Shown: in pieces, positions 16,906-26,575 of the stretch
How positions within the stretch are numbered: the first letter of the stretch is position 1
How the letters are laid out: each line of letters starts with the position of its first letter
Assembly: GCF_947489255.1 (NCBI RefSeq)
Contig: NZ_CANLCY010000004.1
Location: forward strand, 1-64,000
Reading direction: 5' to 3'
DNA length: 64,000 nt
From: an uncultured Microbacterium sp.
GTDB lineage: Bacteria; Actinomycetota; Actinomycetes; Actinomycetales; Microbacteriaceae
Made by a program: the position numbers and the translations under genes
Notes under the pieces: model-generated
The model's database searches: none
What the model saw: only the letters and a program-made list of their open reading frames with translations
Told to the model about the DNA's origin: nothing

Positions 16906-17115
16906 CGGGCAGTGCGGAGCCGCGCGGGGCGGCGCGGCGCCGGGCGGGGCAGCGGGGCCTCATGACGGCGCGGCGGGGGACGCCGGCAGCCGTGCGACGT
17001 CCCTCGGTGTCCACCATGGCAATCCCTGCATCTGCTTTGTACACGACGTATATCGGCACCGCTTCGCGTGCTGACGAGAATGGGCGGGACACCCCGCCCC
17101 GATCCAGGAGGACAC

Positions 17116-18588
17116 ATGACCGATCCGCGCGAGAGCGAGCTGCTGGCATCCGTACCCACCGGTCTGCTGATCAACGGGGAATGGCGCTCGGCCGAGGGCG
17201 GCAAGACCGTCGCCGTGAACGACCCCGCCACCGGTGACGTCCTGCTCGAGATCGCCGATGCGTCGATCGACGACGGCGTGGCGGCGATGGATGCCGCGGC
17301 CGACGCGTTCCCGTCGTGGGCGGCCACGCCGTCGCGTGAGCGCGCCGAGATCCTCCGCCGCGCGTTCGACCTGCTCCAGGAGCGCAAGGAAGACATCGCG
17401 CTGCTGATGACCCTCGAGATGGGCAAGCCCCTCGCCGAGGCCCGCGGCGAGGTCGGCTACGGCGGGGAGTTCCTCCGCTGGTTCAGCGAGGTCACCGCTC
17501 ACACCCAGGGCCGCTACGGCGCCAACCCCGAGGGCACCGGCCGCATGATCGTCTCGCAGCACCCCGTGGGGCCCTGCTACCTCATCACCCCGTGGAACTT
17601 CCCCCTCGCCATGGCCACCCGCAAGATCGCCCCGGCGCTCGCCGCGGGCTGCACCGTGGTCATCAAGCCGGCCACCCTCACGCCGCTGACGACGCTGTTC
17701 TTCGCTCAGATCCTGCAGGATGCCGGGCTCCCCGCCGGCGTCGTCAACGTCGTGACGACCACCAACACCGGCCCGGTCTCGGAGCGCATCATCTCCGACC
17801 CGCGCCTGCGCAAGCTCTCGTTCACCGGGTCCACCCCGGTCGGCGTGAAGCTGCTGCAGCAGGCCGCCCCCGGCGTGCTGCGCACCTCGATGGAGCTTGG
17901 CGGCAACGCCCCCTTCGTCGTGTTCGACGACGCCGATCTCGACAAGGCGGTCGAGGGCGCGATGCTCGCGAAGTTCCGCAACATCGGCCAGGCGTGCACC
18001 GCGGCCAACCGCTTCATCGTGCAGCGCAGCGTCGTCGAGGAGTTCACCCGACGTGTCACCGAGCGCGTGCAGGGCATGAAGATCGGCCGCGGCACCGAGG
18101 ACGGCGTGCAGATCGGCCCCCTCATCGACGACCGCGCCGTCGACAAGGCCAAGACCCTGGTGGGGGATGCCGTGGAGCGCGGCGCCACCGTCACCACGGG
18201 CGGATCGCCCATCGACGGCCCCGGCACGTTCTTCGAGCCGACCGTCGTGTCCGACGTGAAGCCCGGCAGTGACATCCTCCGCGAGGAGATCTTCGGACCC
18301 GTGCTCGCGATCATCCCCTTCGACGACGAAGACGACGCCGTGCGCCTGGCGAACGACACCGAGTACGGCCTCGTCTCCTACGTCTTCACCGAGTCGCTCG
18401 CGCGCGGCCAGCGCATGATCGACAAGCTCGAGACCGGGATGATGGGCCTCAACGTCGGCGTCGTCTCCAACGCCGCCGCCCCCTTCGGCGGCTGGAAGCA
18501 GTCGGGACTCGGCCGCGAGGGCGGCGACGAGGGCATCCACGAGTACCTGCAGACGAAGTACACGCTGACGGCGAACCCCTACGCCTGA
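17116..18588 (+). CDS. gabD: Succinate-semialdehyde dehydrogenase (NADP-type ALDH)
   Basis: A 490-residue aldehyde dehydrogenase with [10 protein letters not shown], cofactor loop [10 protein letters not shown], catalytic Glu in MELGGNAPF and catalytic Cys in GQACTAANR; these variants are typical of GabD. ATG 17116 follows AGGAGG. The enzyme turns succinic semialdehyde into succinate, exactly the product released by HpaI in the hpa cluster, and succinate is then used by the sdhCDAB complex encoded at 37.7-41.2 kb. A role in GABA use is equally possible; no gabT is present here. Confidence 0.9.
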   Translation: MTDPRESELLASVPTGLLINGEWRSAEGGKTVAVNDPATGDVLLEIADASIDDGVAAMDAAADAFPSWAATPSRERAEILRRAFDLLQERKEDIALLMTLEMGKPLAEARGEVGYGGEFLRWFSEVTAHTQGRYGANPEGTGRMIVSQHPVGPCYLITPWNFPLAMATRKIAPALAAGCTVVIKPATLTPLTTLFFAQILQDAGLPAGVVNVVTTTNTGPVSERIISDPRLRKLSFTGSTPVGVKLLQQAAPGVLRTSMELGGNAPFVVFDDADLDKAVEGAMLAKFRNIGQACTAANRFIVQRSVVEEFTRRVTERVQGMKIGRGTEDGVQIGPLIDDRAVDKAKTLVGDAVERGATVTTGGSPIDGPGTFFEPTVVSDVKPGSDILREEIFGPVLAIIPFDDEDDAVRLANDTEYGLVSYVFTESLARGQRMIDKLETGMMGLNVGVVSNAAAPFGGWKQSGLGREGGDEGIHEYLQTKYTLTANPYA

Positions 18589-18604
18589 CCGACTGAGCCG
18601 AAGA

Positions 18605-18660
18605 CACCGGATGCCACGACCCCGGCGCCCCACGAGGGCCCGGGGTCGTGGCATCCGGTG
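18605..18660 (+). terminator. Very strong hairpin after gabD
   Basis: Perfect 21-bp arms beginning caccggatgccacgacccc enclose a 14-base loop, 17 bases after the gabD stop. No U-run follows. It uses the GGATGCC/GGCATCC words common in this genome. Confidence 0.8.
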
Positions 18661-18671
18661 CGGTCGTCTGT

Positions 18672-18742
18672 GCACAACTCCTGCAGATCCGACGGTTCGG
18701 CTCCCGTTCGGCTCCATCCCGTCAGCCCTGCAGGAGTTGTGC
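18672..18742. repeat. Long palindromic element, family B copy 1
   Basis: A 71-bp element with perfect 15-bp arms gcacaactcctgcag / ctgcaggagttgtgc; the inner part can pair gacgg with ccgtc. It lies in the convergent gabD-ramB gap next to a second copy. Confidence 0.9.
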
Positions 18743-18811
18743 TGCAGGTTCGCCGCGTGTTCGGGTTCGCCGGGGTGCCGACATCAGGGGGGCTTCTCGG
18801 CGGTCATCCGT

Positions 18812-18882
18812 GCACAACTCCTGCAATGCCGTCCGTTTGCGCCTCTCTCAGCTGCGATCCACGGATCCTGCAGGAGTTGCGC
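18812..18882. repeat. Long palindromic element, family B copy 2
   Basis: A 71-bp span with 14-bp arms gcacaactcctgca / tgcaggagttgcgc (one mismatch); the centre differs from copy 1. It ends 16 bases from the ramB stop. With copy 1 and the gabD hairpin it accounts for nearly all of this 309-bp gap. Confidence 0.9.
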
Positions 18883-18897
18883 CGGCTCCGCGGACGC

Positions 18898-20337
18898 TCA
18901 GCCGTCCGCGTGCCGGTCGAGGAAGGCGAAGACCTCGGCGTCGTCGACGCCGGGGAACATGCCCCGCGGCAGCGGCGAGAACATGTGGCGGTGCACCCGC
19001 GCGCTCGGCCAGGCCTTGCCCTGCCAGCGCTCGGCGGCCTCCGTGTCGGGACGACGGCAGCACGATTCGTCGGGGCAGTGCGAGATGCCGCGCTTGGCGG
19101 TCTCGCGTCCGCGGAACCACCGGGCGTCGTCGAAGGGAACCCCCACGGTGATCGAGAAATCGCCGTCGCTGGTCGTGCCCGTCTGGGTCGAGCACCAGAA
19201 GGTGCCGGCGGGAGTGTCGGTGTACTGGTAGTGCTCGGTGGTGCGGTTGTGCTCGGCGAAGGCGGAGCGCGCCGAGAACTTCTTGCACACCACCTGCCCC
19301 TCGACGCTGCCGGTGACGTCGGTGGGCAGGGGAAGCCCGTCGTTCTCGTACACGCGCGAGATCGCGCCGTCGCCGTCGACGCGCAGGAAGTGCAGACGGA
19401 TGCCGAGGTGCGTCGTCATGAGGTTGGTCATGCGCATCGCGGCCGCTTCATGGGTGACGCCGAACGCGTCGCGGAAGTCCTCGACGGCGAGGTTGCGGTC
19501 CTTCTTCGCCTGCGTGAGGAACGCCACGGAGCTGGTCTCGGGCATCAGGCAGCACGCGGCGTAGTAGTTGATCTCGAGGCGCTGCTGCAGGAAGTCGGCG
19601 TAGTCGGTGGGCGGGCGGTGTCCGAGCAGGCGGTGGGCCATCGCCTGCAGTGCCATCGACCGCAGGCCGTGGCCGCCGGGGATCGAGGCGGGCGGCAGGT
19701 AGATGCGCCCGTGCTCCAGGTCGGTGACCGAACGCGCCGAGTGCGGCAGGTCGGCGACGTAGATCAGCTCGAAGCCCAGTTGCTCGGCCATGATGCTGAC
19801 CGTGCGGTGGGTCAGGGCTCCCGTCGAGTGGCCCGCGGCCTTGAGCTGCTTCTCGGCGAGGCGCTCGATCTCGGGGAGGTGGTTCGCGGTCTCCCGCATG
19901 CGCAGGCGCAGCTCGGTGTTGGCGCGACGCGCCTCCTCCGGGCTCGCGATCGTCGCGCGCTCGCGCCTGAGCAGTTCGCGATGGAGGCCGAGCACGGCCT
20001 CGATGGTCTCGTCGCTGGTCCCTTTGGTCACCTTGACGGGCGGGATGCCGAGCTGGCGGAAGAACGGGCTGGTCTGCGCCCGTTCGAGCTCGATCTCCAG
20101 CGCCGCGCGCCGGTTCGGGGGTTCTCGGGAGAGCAGCTCGGTGACCTCGGTCTCGGTCGCGCGCGCGATCTCCTGCAGGAGGGAGAGCTTGGGCTCGCGC
20201 TTGCCGTTCTCGATGAGGCTCAGCTGGCTCCCGGCCACGCCGACGAGGGCGCCCAGTTCGTCGAGGGTGTATCCCCGAGCGAGCCGATGATGCCGGATGC
20301 GATGACCGAGCGTGGTGAGTTCGAAGGACGAGGCCAT
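18898..20337 (-). CDS. ramB: RamB-type regulator of acetate/carbon metabolism (XRE + ImmA/IrrE-like + DUF2083)
   Basis: A 479-residue regulator. An XRE helix-turn-helix occupies about 10-65 (YTLDELGALVGVAGSQLSLI, then NGKREP). The middle has the M78/ImmA-like fold with HRLLGH in place of a peptidase HExxH, as expected for non-proteolytic RamB proteins. The C-terminal DUF2083 part carries a Cys cluster (CPDESCCRRP). In Corynebacterium glutamicum RamB controls acetate and glyoxylate genes. Here it is divergent from pckG, so control of PEP carboxykinase and gluconeogenesis is likely. An inverted repeat lies in the shared promoter region. Confidence 0.86.
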   Translation of the reverse strand: MASSFELTTLGHRIRHHRLARGYTLDELGALVGVAGSQLSLIENGKREPKLSLLQEIARATETEVTELLSREPPNRRAALEIELERAQTSPFFRQLGIPPVKVTKGTSDETIEAVLGLHRELLRRERATIASPEEARRANTELRLRMRETANHLPEIERLAEKQLKAAGHSTGALTHRTVSIMAEQLGFELIYVADLPHSARSVTDLEHGRIYLPPASIPGGHGLRSMALQAMAHRLLGHRPPTDYADFLQQRLEINYYAACCLMPETSSVAFLTQAKKDRNLAVEDFRDAFGVTHEAAAMRMTNLMTTHLGIRLHFLRVDGDGAISRVYENDGLPLPTDVTGSVEGQVVCKKFSARSAFAEHNRTTEHYQYTDTPAGTFWCSTQTGTTSDGDFSITVGVPFDDARWFRGRETAKRGISHCPDESCCRRPDTEAAERWQGKAWPSARVHRHMFSPLPRGMFPGVDDAEVFAFLDRHADG

Positions 20338-20353
20338 TCCTTGACCATATCGA

Positions 20354-20369
20354 AAGAAGGGGATTTCTT
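20354..20369. promoter_or_regulatory. Candidate operator in the ramB-pckG promoter region
   Basis: The inverted repeat AAGAA-6-TTCTT sits in an AT-richer patch 15 bases before the ramB start and 86 before pckG. It is a plausible autoregulatory site; it does not clearly match the C. glutamicum RamB consensus as I remember it. Confidence 0.4.
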
Positions 20370-20454
20370 ACACGCAATATCCTCCGAAAGACCGGGGTGG
20401 AGGCGCTCATGATGGGGGAGAACACCGAATTCGCTCTCAACCGAGGAGAACGAC

Positions 20455-22344
20455 ATGGCTCTCGCCGACATCTTCGCTTCCCGCTCCACCGGCCGCGCCG
20501 CCGCGGTCGCCCCCGCCCCCGCCCGCCCCGGTCACGGCGTGAAGCCGGCCGTCGACGGTCCCGGCCTCGCCGCTCTCACCGCCTGGGTCGACCAGGTCGC
20601 CGCCCTGACGAAGCCCGACCGCATCCACTGGGTCGACGGTTCCGCGGCCGAGAACGACGCGCTGCTGCGCGAGATGGTCGACGAGGGCAAGCTCATCAAG
20701 CTCAACCCCGAGTGGCGCCCGGGCTCGTACCTGGCCCGCTCCCACCCCGGCGACGTCGCGCGCCTGGAATCGCGCACCTACATCGCCTCGGAGCGCGAAG
20801 AGGACGCCGGGCCCACCAACAACTGGATCGCTCCGGCCGAGATCCGCGCGACGCTCGACGGCGTCTTCGACGGCTCGATGCGCGGTCGCACGATGTACGT
20901 CGTGCCGTTCTCGATGGGCGCCGTCGGCGGCCCCCTCAGCCACATCGGCGTGCAGATCACCGACAGCGCCTACGCGGTGGCATCCATCGGTGTGATGACG
21001 CGCGTCGGCACGGCCGTCACCGAGCAGATCGCGCAGGGTGCGCCGTGGGTCAAGACCGTCCACTCGGTGGGCGCGCCGCTGGCGCCGGGCCAGGCCGACG
21101 TCGAGTGGCCCTGCAACGACGAGAAGTACATCGTCCACTTCCCCGACACGCTCGAGGTCTGGTCGTTCGGCTCGGGATACGGCGGCAACGCGATCCTGGC
21201 GAAGAAGTGCTTCGCCCTGCGCATCGCGTCGGTCATCGGTCGCGACGAAGGCTGGCTCGCCGAGCACATGCTGCTCATCCGCGTCATCGACCCGAAGGGC
21301 AAGGCGTACCACGTGGCCGCCGCGTTCCCCTCGGCGTGCGGCAAGACGAACCTCGCGATGCTCCGCCCGACGATCCCCGGCTGGCGCGTCGAGACCCTCG
21401 GCGACGACATCACCTGGATCCGCCCCGGCGACGACGGGCGCCTCTGGGCCATCAACCCGGAGGCCGGCTTCTTCGGCGTCGCCCCCGGCACCGGCGAATC
21501 CACCAACGTCACGGCGATCGAAACGCTGTGGGGCAACACGATCTTCACCAACGTGGCGCTGCGTCCCGACGGCGACGTGTGGTGGGAGGGGCTGACCGAC
21601 GAGGCGCCCCCGCACCTCACCGACTGGGAGGGAAAGCCCTGGACGCCCGCGTCGGGCCGCCCCGCCGCGCACCCCAACTCGCGCTTCACCGTCGGTGCCG
21701 CGCAGTGCCCCCAGATCGCCGAGGACTGGGAGGCCCCCGAGGGCGTTCCCCTCGACGTCATCCTGTTCGGCGGACGCCGTGCCACCAACGTCCCCCTCGT
21801 GCTCGAGGCCACCGACTGGTCGCACGGGGTGTTCCTCGGCTCGACCGTCTCGAGCGAGAAGACGGCCGCCCAGGAGGGCACCGTCGGCGAACTCCGCCGC
21901 GATCCCTTCGCGATGCTCCCGTTCTGCGGATACAACATGGGCGACTACTTCGGCCACTGGCTCAAGGTGGGCCAGAAGCTGCGGTTCGACCGCGCGCCGC
22001 GCATCTTCCAGGTCAACTGGTTCCGCAAGGGCGACGACGGTCGTTTCCTCTGGCCCGGTTTCGGCGACAACGCCCGCGTCATCGACTGGATCATCCGCCG
22101 CGTCGACGGACAGGTGGATGCCGTGGACAGCCCGATCGGACGCCTACCGCGCACCGAGGACCTCGACCTGACGGGCCTCGACCTGCCCGCCGCCGACCTC
22201 GAGGAGCTCTTCGCGATCGACCGCGAGTCGTGGCTGGCCGAGGCCGACCTCACCGAGGAGTTCTACGACACCTTCGGCTCGCACCTCCCGGCCGCCCTGC
22301 GCGCCGAGTTGGCGTCGCTGCGCTACCGCCTGCAGCGCCCCTGA
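20455..22344 (+). CDS. pckG: GTP-dependent phosphoenolpyruvate carboxykinase
   Basis: PEPCK converts oxaloacetate and GTP to PEP, CO2 and GDP, the gluconeogenic step needed on acids and aromatics that enter through the TCA cycle. The 629-residue protein has the GTP-class kinase P-loop [10 protein letters not shown] (291-300, hyper-reactive Cys295), GDDITWIR, the [13 protein letters not shown] block and FGGRR. Length and the Cys P-loop separate it from the ATP class. A gaggag ribosome site precedes ATG 20455. Succinate and pyruvate from the hpa pathway would pass through this enzyme to make sugars. Confidence 0.97.
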   Translation: MALADIFASRSTGRAAAVAPAPARPGHGVKPAVDGPGLAALTAWVDQVAALTKPDRIHWVDGSAAENDALLREMVDEGKLIKLNPEWRPGSYLARSHPGDVARLESRTYIASEREEDAGPTNNWIAPAEIRATLDGVFDGSMRGRTMYVVPFSMGAVGGPLSHIGVQITDSAYAVASIGVMTRVGTAVTEQIAQGAPWVKTVHSVGAPLAPGQADVEWPCNDEKYIVHFPDTLEVWSFGSGYGGNAILAKKCFALRIASVIGRDEGWLAEHMLLIRVIDPKGKAYHVAAAFPSACGKTNLAMLRPTIPGWRVETLGDDITWIRPGDDGRLWAINPEAGFFGVAPGTGESTNVTAIETLWGNTIFTNVALRPDGDVWWEGLTDEAPPHLTDWEGKPWTPASGRPAAHPNSRFTVGAAQCPQIAEDWEAPEGVPLDVILFGGRRATNVPLVLEATDWSHGVFLGSTVSSEKTAAQEGTVGELRRDPFAMLPFCGYNMGDYFGHWLKVGQKLRFDRAPRIFQVNWFRKGDDGRFLWPGFGDNARVIDWIIRRVDGQVDAVDSPIGRLPRTEDLDLTGLDLPAADLEELFAIDRESWLAEADLTEEFYDTFGSHLPAALRAELASLRYRLQRP

Positions 22345-22393
22345 GACCGGCTCGCCTCGCGCGCCGTTTCGCGCAGCGGGCGAGCCCCGGAAT

Positions 22394-22432
22394 CGACGCC
22401 CCTCCCGTTCTTGGCGCGCGGGAGGGGCGTCG
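22394..22432. terminator. Strong hairpin after pckG
   Basis: Perfect 14-bp arms cgacgcccctcccg / cgggaggggcgtcg with an 11-base loop, about 50 bases after the pckG stop in a convergent gap. Confidence 0.8.
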
Positions 22433-22478
22433 GTGTGTCCGCTCCCGGAGTGGGGCGGGTCCGCCCGCGCCCCCACGC

Positions 22479-22545
22479 CGATAAACGCCCGCTCTAGCGA
22501 GAAACGCCCGCAGTGCGCGTTTCTCAGCACAGCGAGCGTTTTTCG
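22479..22545. repeat. Long palindromic element, family A copy 3
   Basis: Outer arms cgataaacgcccgct / agcgagcgtttttcg pair at 13 of 15 positions; inner gagaaacgc / gcgtttctc are perfect (22499-22507, 22517-22525). The order of stems matches copy 1 although loops differ. Confidence 0.8.
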
Positions 22546-22578
22546 AAGGACCGGGGACCCCCTCCTGCGCGCGGCCCC

Positions 22579-22737
22579 GTGCGCTGCGACACCGCACACC
22601 GCGGGTCCGTGCGGCGCAGCTCCGGTGCGCTGCGACACCGCACACCGCGGCTCTGTGCGGCGCGGCTCCCTGCGGCGCGGCTCCGTGCGGCGCAGCTTCC
22701 CGAGGCGCGGCTCCCTGCGGCGCGGCTCCGTGCGCCA
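22579..22737. repeat. Nested GC-rich tandem repeats
   Basis: A 46-bp unit beginning gtgcgctgcgacaccgcac is present twice (22579 and 22625), then a 15-bp unit cggctccctgcggcg runs six times (22648-22737) with scattered changes. They complete the 460-bp pckG-ABC gap. A peptide of repeated Arg/Ser/Gly would be read through it, which I regard as non-coding. Confidence 0.85.
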
Positions 22738-22804
22738 CAGCACCGCGCGGCACGCCTGCGTGAGCCCCCGGGCGCCCCCGTCCGCACGGGAACCGCGCCA
22801 CACG

Positions 22805-24679
22805 TCACACCAACAACTGGTGCTTCGCCAGGTCGCGGTACAGGGGAGTGGATGCCACGAGCTCGCTGTGCGTGCCCTGGCCGACGACGCGGCCGTTCTC
22901 GAGCACCACGATCAGGTCGCTGTCGACGACGGTCGAGAGGCGATGCGCGATCACCAGCAGCGTCCGGTCGGCGGCCACGGCGTCGATCGCCTCGCGCATG
23001 CGCTGTTCGTTCACACCGTCGAGCGACGAGGTCGATTCGTCGAGCAGCAGCACCGGGGGAGCGGCCAGCAGGGCACGCGCGATCGCGAGGCGCTGGCGTT
23101 CCCCGCCGGAGAGCATCACACCGTCTTCGCCGACGGGGGCGTCGACGCCGAGCGGGTTGCGCTCCAGCACGTCACCGAGGTTCACGGCGCGCAGCACGCG
23201 CTCGCACTCGGCGTCCGACGCCTCGGGCGAAGCCAGGCGCAGGTTGTCGGCGATCGTGCCGGCCAGGGTCGGGGCGTCCTGCTCGACGTAGCCGAAGCGC
23301 GCGCGGAGATCGTCGCGCGCGAGGTCGCGGGCATCGACGCCGTCGACGAGGATCGCCCCCGAGGTGGGGTCGTAGAAGCGCTCGACGAGGGAGAGGATCG
23401 TGCTCTTCCCCGCCCCCGAAGGGCCCACCAATGCCACCCGCGCGCCGTGCGGCACCGTGAACGACACCCCGCGCAGCACCTCGCGGTCGGCCTCGTCGGT
23501 CGGGGCGTCGGGCGCCGCGGCGTCGAGGTGCACCTCGGCGAGCACGGACTGCGCCTCTTTCGCCGCCGCCTCGCGGGCTCTGACGACGTGGTCGGGGTAG
23601 CGGAACCGCACGCCGCGGAATTCGATCGCGGCCGCATCGGGCTCGGGGTGCACGGTGCCCGCTCGGTCGCCGTCCTGCTCGAGCGGGAGGTCGAGCACCT
23701 CCTGGATGCGCCCGAGAGCACCCAGGGCCTGGTTGACCGAGGTGATCGCGCCGATGGCCGAGGCGAGCGGCTGCACGAGCAGGAACAGGAAGATCACGAA
23801 CGTGACCAGAGAGGCGACGTCGATGGCCCCGGATGCCACGCGGTACCCGCCGACGCCCAGCACGACGAGCAGAGACACCTGCAGGGCGACGAAGGCGATC
23901 GGCACGATCAGCGCCGACACGCGGGCGATACGGACTCCCGCCTCGTACGCGGCGGTGGCGTTCTCGGTCACGGCGTCGGTCTCGCGCTCGGTCGCGCCGG
24001 ACGCGCGGATGGTGCGGATCGACCCCACCGCGCGCTCGACACCCGACGACAGCTCGCCGACCTTCTCCTGCTGCACCGCGGATGCCGCGCGAATGCGCGT
24101 GCTGAGCAGCACCACGACACCGAGCGATGCTCCGACGACCACCACGATGAGCACGAGCAGGAGGGGATCGATGAACGCCATCGCGATCACGGCGCCGAGC
24201 AGGATGAGCGCATTGCCCACGGCATCCGCGAACCCCTGCGTGAGCACGGCGTACAGGAGCGTCGTGTCGGTGCCCACGCGCGAGACGAGGTCGCCGGTGC
24301 GGCGCGCGTCGAACTCGCTGATGGGCAGGCGCAGGATGCGGGCGATCAGGCGCCGCCGCGACGAGTAGACGACCGCGGTGCCGGTGCGCTGGAGCAGGTA
24401 GTGCTGGAAGCCGGAGATCACCGACGAGAGCACGACGAACGCGACCAGCAGCCAGACGAGGGCGCCGAGCGGGACGCTGTTCTGCACGCGCGTGATGACC
24501 TGGCCGACCAGCAGCGGCTGGGCGAGCGTCGCCGCCGCACCGAGGACGCTGAGCACCGCCACCACGGCGAGCGTGCGCTTGTGCTCGAGCAGGAAGGGCA
24601 GCAGCTGACGGAACGACGCGCGCGGACCTTCGGGGGCGCGGCGGCCGCGCCGACCGCGCGCGGGAGCGGGTGAAGACAT
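22805..24679 (-). CDS. ABC exporter half-transporter (MDR/lipid-type, fused membrane and ATPase domains)
   Basis: A 624-residue exporter that should act as a homodimer in the membrane. Six membrane segments lie within about 30-320, and the C-terminal ATPase has Walker A GPSGAGKST, Q-loop VEQDAPTLAGT, signature LSGGERQ, Walker B VLLLDEST and the H-loop IAHRLST. ATG 24679 is chosen because GAGG lies six bases before it; an ATG six bases earlier sits directly on that ribosome site. An insert of about 40 residues before the ATPase core (Ala/Asp-rich) is unusual. Substrate unknown; no regulator is adjacent. Confidence 0.9.
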   Translation of the reverse strand: MSSPAPARGRRGRRAPEGPRASFRQLLPFLLEHKRTLAVVAVLSVLGAAATLAQPLLVGQVITRVQNSVPLGALVWLLVAFVVLSSVISGFQHYLLQRTGTAVVYSSRRRLIARILRLPISEFDARRTGDLVSRVGTDTTLLYAVLTQGFADAVGNALILLGAVIAMAFIDPLLLVLIVVVVGASLGVVVLLSTRIRAASAVQQEKVGELSSGVERAVGSIRTIRASGATERETDAVTENATAAYEAGVRIARVSALIVPIAFVALQVSLLVVLGVGGYRVASGAIDVASLVTFVIFLFLLVQPLASAIGAITSVNQALGALGRIQEVLDLPLEQDGDRAGTVHPEPDAAAIEFRGVRFRYPDHVVRAREAAAKEAQSVLAEVHLDAAAPDAPTDEADREVLRGVSFTVPHGARVALVGPSGAGKSTILSLVERFYDPTSGAILVDGVDARDLARDDLRARFGYVEQDAPTLAGTIADNLRLASPEASDAECERVLRAVNLGDVLERNPLGVDAPVGEDGVMLSGGERQRLAIARALLAAPPVLLLDESTSSLDGVNEQRMREAIDAVAADRTLLVIAHRLSTVVDSDLIVVLENGRVVGQGTHSELVASTPLYRDLAKHQLLV

Positions 24680-24814
24680 GCTCATCCTCGGGAAAGGGAT
24701 CGGGGTACTTCGACCGTACCTTCCGTCGCTATGCGCTTCGCCCTCGCGCGGCGGAAGGGGGGAGAACCCGCGCCGAAGCGCCCGTGGGGAGGAGCCGTGC
24801 GTGCGCCCGCGGAG

Positions 24815-24856
24815 ACGACGGATGCCACGAGGCCGAGGCCCCGTGGCATCCGTCGT
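24815..24856 (-). terminator. Hairpin after the leftward MFS gene
   Basis: Perfect 15-bp arms acgacggatgccacg / cgtggcatccgtcgt with a 12-base loop, 17 bases beyond the transporter stop on the minus strand. No other gene is seen in this gap. Confidence 0.75.
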
Positions 24857-24872
24857 CGCGAAGCGGACCGCG

Positions 24873-26327
24873 TTACGGCGCGGTCGCTCCCGCGGCGATG
24901 TTGTCGTCGTAGTCGACGTCCTTCGTCTCGGGCGAGAGCACGAGCGCGATGAGGGTCAGCACGCCCATCGCCGACAGGTAGACACCGACCAGCCAGGGGT
25001 TGCCGTCACCGGCGGCCCACAGCGCGACGGCGACGATCGGCGCGAGGGCCGCGCCCAGGATCGACGAGACGTTGTACGAAATGGCCGAGCCCGTGTAGCG
25101 CGTGTTCGTGGGGAACAGCTCCGGCAGCACGGCACCCATGGGACCGAAGGTCGAGCCCATGAGCAGGAATCCGATGATCAGGAACGCCTGCACGTAGACG
25201 TGGGTGAGCGTCGCGTCGGCCTGGGGGAGAAGGAAGAAGGCGAACGTCAGCCCGAACACGATGATCGCGAGGGTCACGCCGATGAGCAGGCGCTTGCGGC
25301 CGAAACGGTCCGCGAGCGGGCCCGACAGCATCGTGAAGACACCGAAGAACACCACGCCGATGATCTGCATGATGACGAAGTCGGTGTAGCCGAAGCCCAG
25401 GCCCGGAACGTACGCGGCCGCGTCGAATGCCGTACCGGCCTTCTCGGCCGCAGCGGCCGCGGTCTCGGCGGTGGGCTTGGTGCCGTACGAGAGCGTGAAG
25501 CTCGTCATGAGGTAGAAGAGCACGTAGGTCGCCAGCATGATGAACGTGCCGAGGATCAGCTGCTTCCAGTTGCGGCGGATCACCTCGCCGAGCGGGAACT
25601 TGCGGATCACGCCGCTCTTCTCCGCCTTCGCGAACGACTCGCTCTCGACGAGCTTGAGACGCACCCAGAGGCCGACGATGACCATCACGGCCGAGAAGAG
25701 GAACGGCACGCGCCAGCCCCACGCGAGGAATTCCGCGGAGCGCTGCGCAGTGCCGTCGGGGTGCGGCAGGGCGAAGTTGATGATGAGGAAGATGCCGTTG
25801 GCGATGATGAAGCCGATGGGGGCGCCTAGCTGCGGGAACGTGCCGAACAGGGCGCGCTTGCCCTTCGGGGCGTTCTCGGTGGCCACCAGCGCCGCGCCCG
25901 ACCATTCGCCGCCGAGCGCGAAGCCCTGGGCGAGACGCATGATCAGCAGCAGGATCGCCGCCCAGACGCCGATCTCGTTGAAGGTCGGCAGCAGTCCGAT
26001 CAGGAAGGTCGCGACACCCATCGTCAACAGGGATGCCACGAGGGTCGCCTTGCGACCGAAGCGGTCGCCGAAGTGGCCGAAGACGACGGCGCCGAGGGGG
26101 CGCGCGACCATGGCGGCGCCGAAGACGCTGAACGACAGCAGCAACGAGGTGGTCTCGTTGCCGGTCGGGAAGAAGAGGATCGGGAACACGAGCACGGCCG
26201 CCGTGGCGTACGCGTAGAAGTCGTAGAACTCGATCGTGGTGCCGATGAGGCTCGCGGTGATGACACGCGAGCGGGGGTTCGCCGGTGCGGCGGGGGTCGA
26301 GCGGGTGGAGGGGGATGACGTGGTCAT
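24873..26327 (-). CDS. MFS transporter, metabolite:H+ symporter (MHS) family
   Basis: A 484-residue 12-segment symporter with the MHS signature IGTTIEFYDFYAYATAA, the loop motif GHFGDRFGRK and GPLADRFGRKR, and LGGEWSGAAL. Relatives (ShiA, KgtP, ProP) carry shikimate, oxoglutarate or betaine; none is favoured by local context. An inserted Ala-rich loop (about 280-305) sits between segments 7 and 8. It is not near-identical to the MHS protein beside hpaG. The 248-bp upstream gap has no gene; cctccagtctatgcg is the only AT-richer patch. Confidence 0.87.
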   Translation of the reverse strand: MTTSSPSTRSTPAAPANPRSRVITASLIGTTIEFYDFYAYATAAVLVFPILFFPTGNETTSLLLSFSVFGAAMVARPLGAVVFGHFGDRFGRKATLVASLLTMGVATFLIGLLPTFNEIGVWAAILLLIMRLAQGFALGGEWSGAALVATENAPKGKRALFGTFPQLGAPIGFIIANGIFLIINFALPHPDGTAQRSAEFLAWGWRVPFLFSAVMVIVGLWVRLKLVESESFAKAEKSGVIRKFPLGEVIRRNWKQLILGTFIMLATYVLFYLMTSFTLSYGTKPTAETAAAAAEKAGTAFDAAAYVPGLGFGYTDFVIMQIIGVVFFGVFTMLSGPLADRFGRKRLLIGVTLAIIVFGLTFAFFLLPQADATLTHVYVQAFLIIGFLLMGSTFGPMGAVLPELFPTNTRYTGSAISYNVSSILGAALAPIVAVALWAAGDGNPWLVGVYLSAMGVLTLIALVLSPETKDVDYDDNIAAGATAP

Positions 26328-26575
26328 GAGGGCCTGACGGGAAGAGTCTTCAATCGCGTCCGGGATGGGGCGCAGCGGTGGCGCGCAGCGGTCACGGGGG
26401 TGGTGGTGAGAGAGCGCACGGGCGGAGGCACCGGCGACGTCCCCGAGTGAGGGGCGTCTAGACCCTCCAGTCTATGCGCGCGCTGAGCGCGGTCCGTCCC
26501 CGCGCACCGACCGTCGTGTGCCGTGCGTGGGCGCCGTGCACCGTCGCCGTGTCTTGGCGACCGTCTCCCGCGCGG

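Noticed and set aside
18672..18742. Family B elements as ordinary Rho-independent terminators
   Set aside because: There is no U-run, the span is far longer than normal terminators, the length is fixed, and one copy lies in a divergent gap (32658) where no transcript should end.
22648..22737. Coding repeat of an Arg/Ser/Gly-rich protein
   Set aside because: The frame is open only because of the 15-bp period and GC content; there is no ribosome site and no family resemblance.
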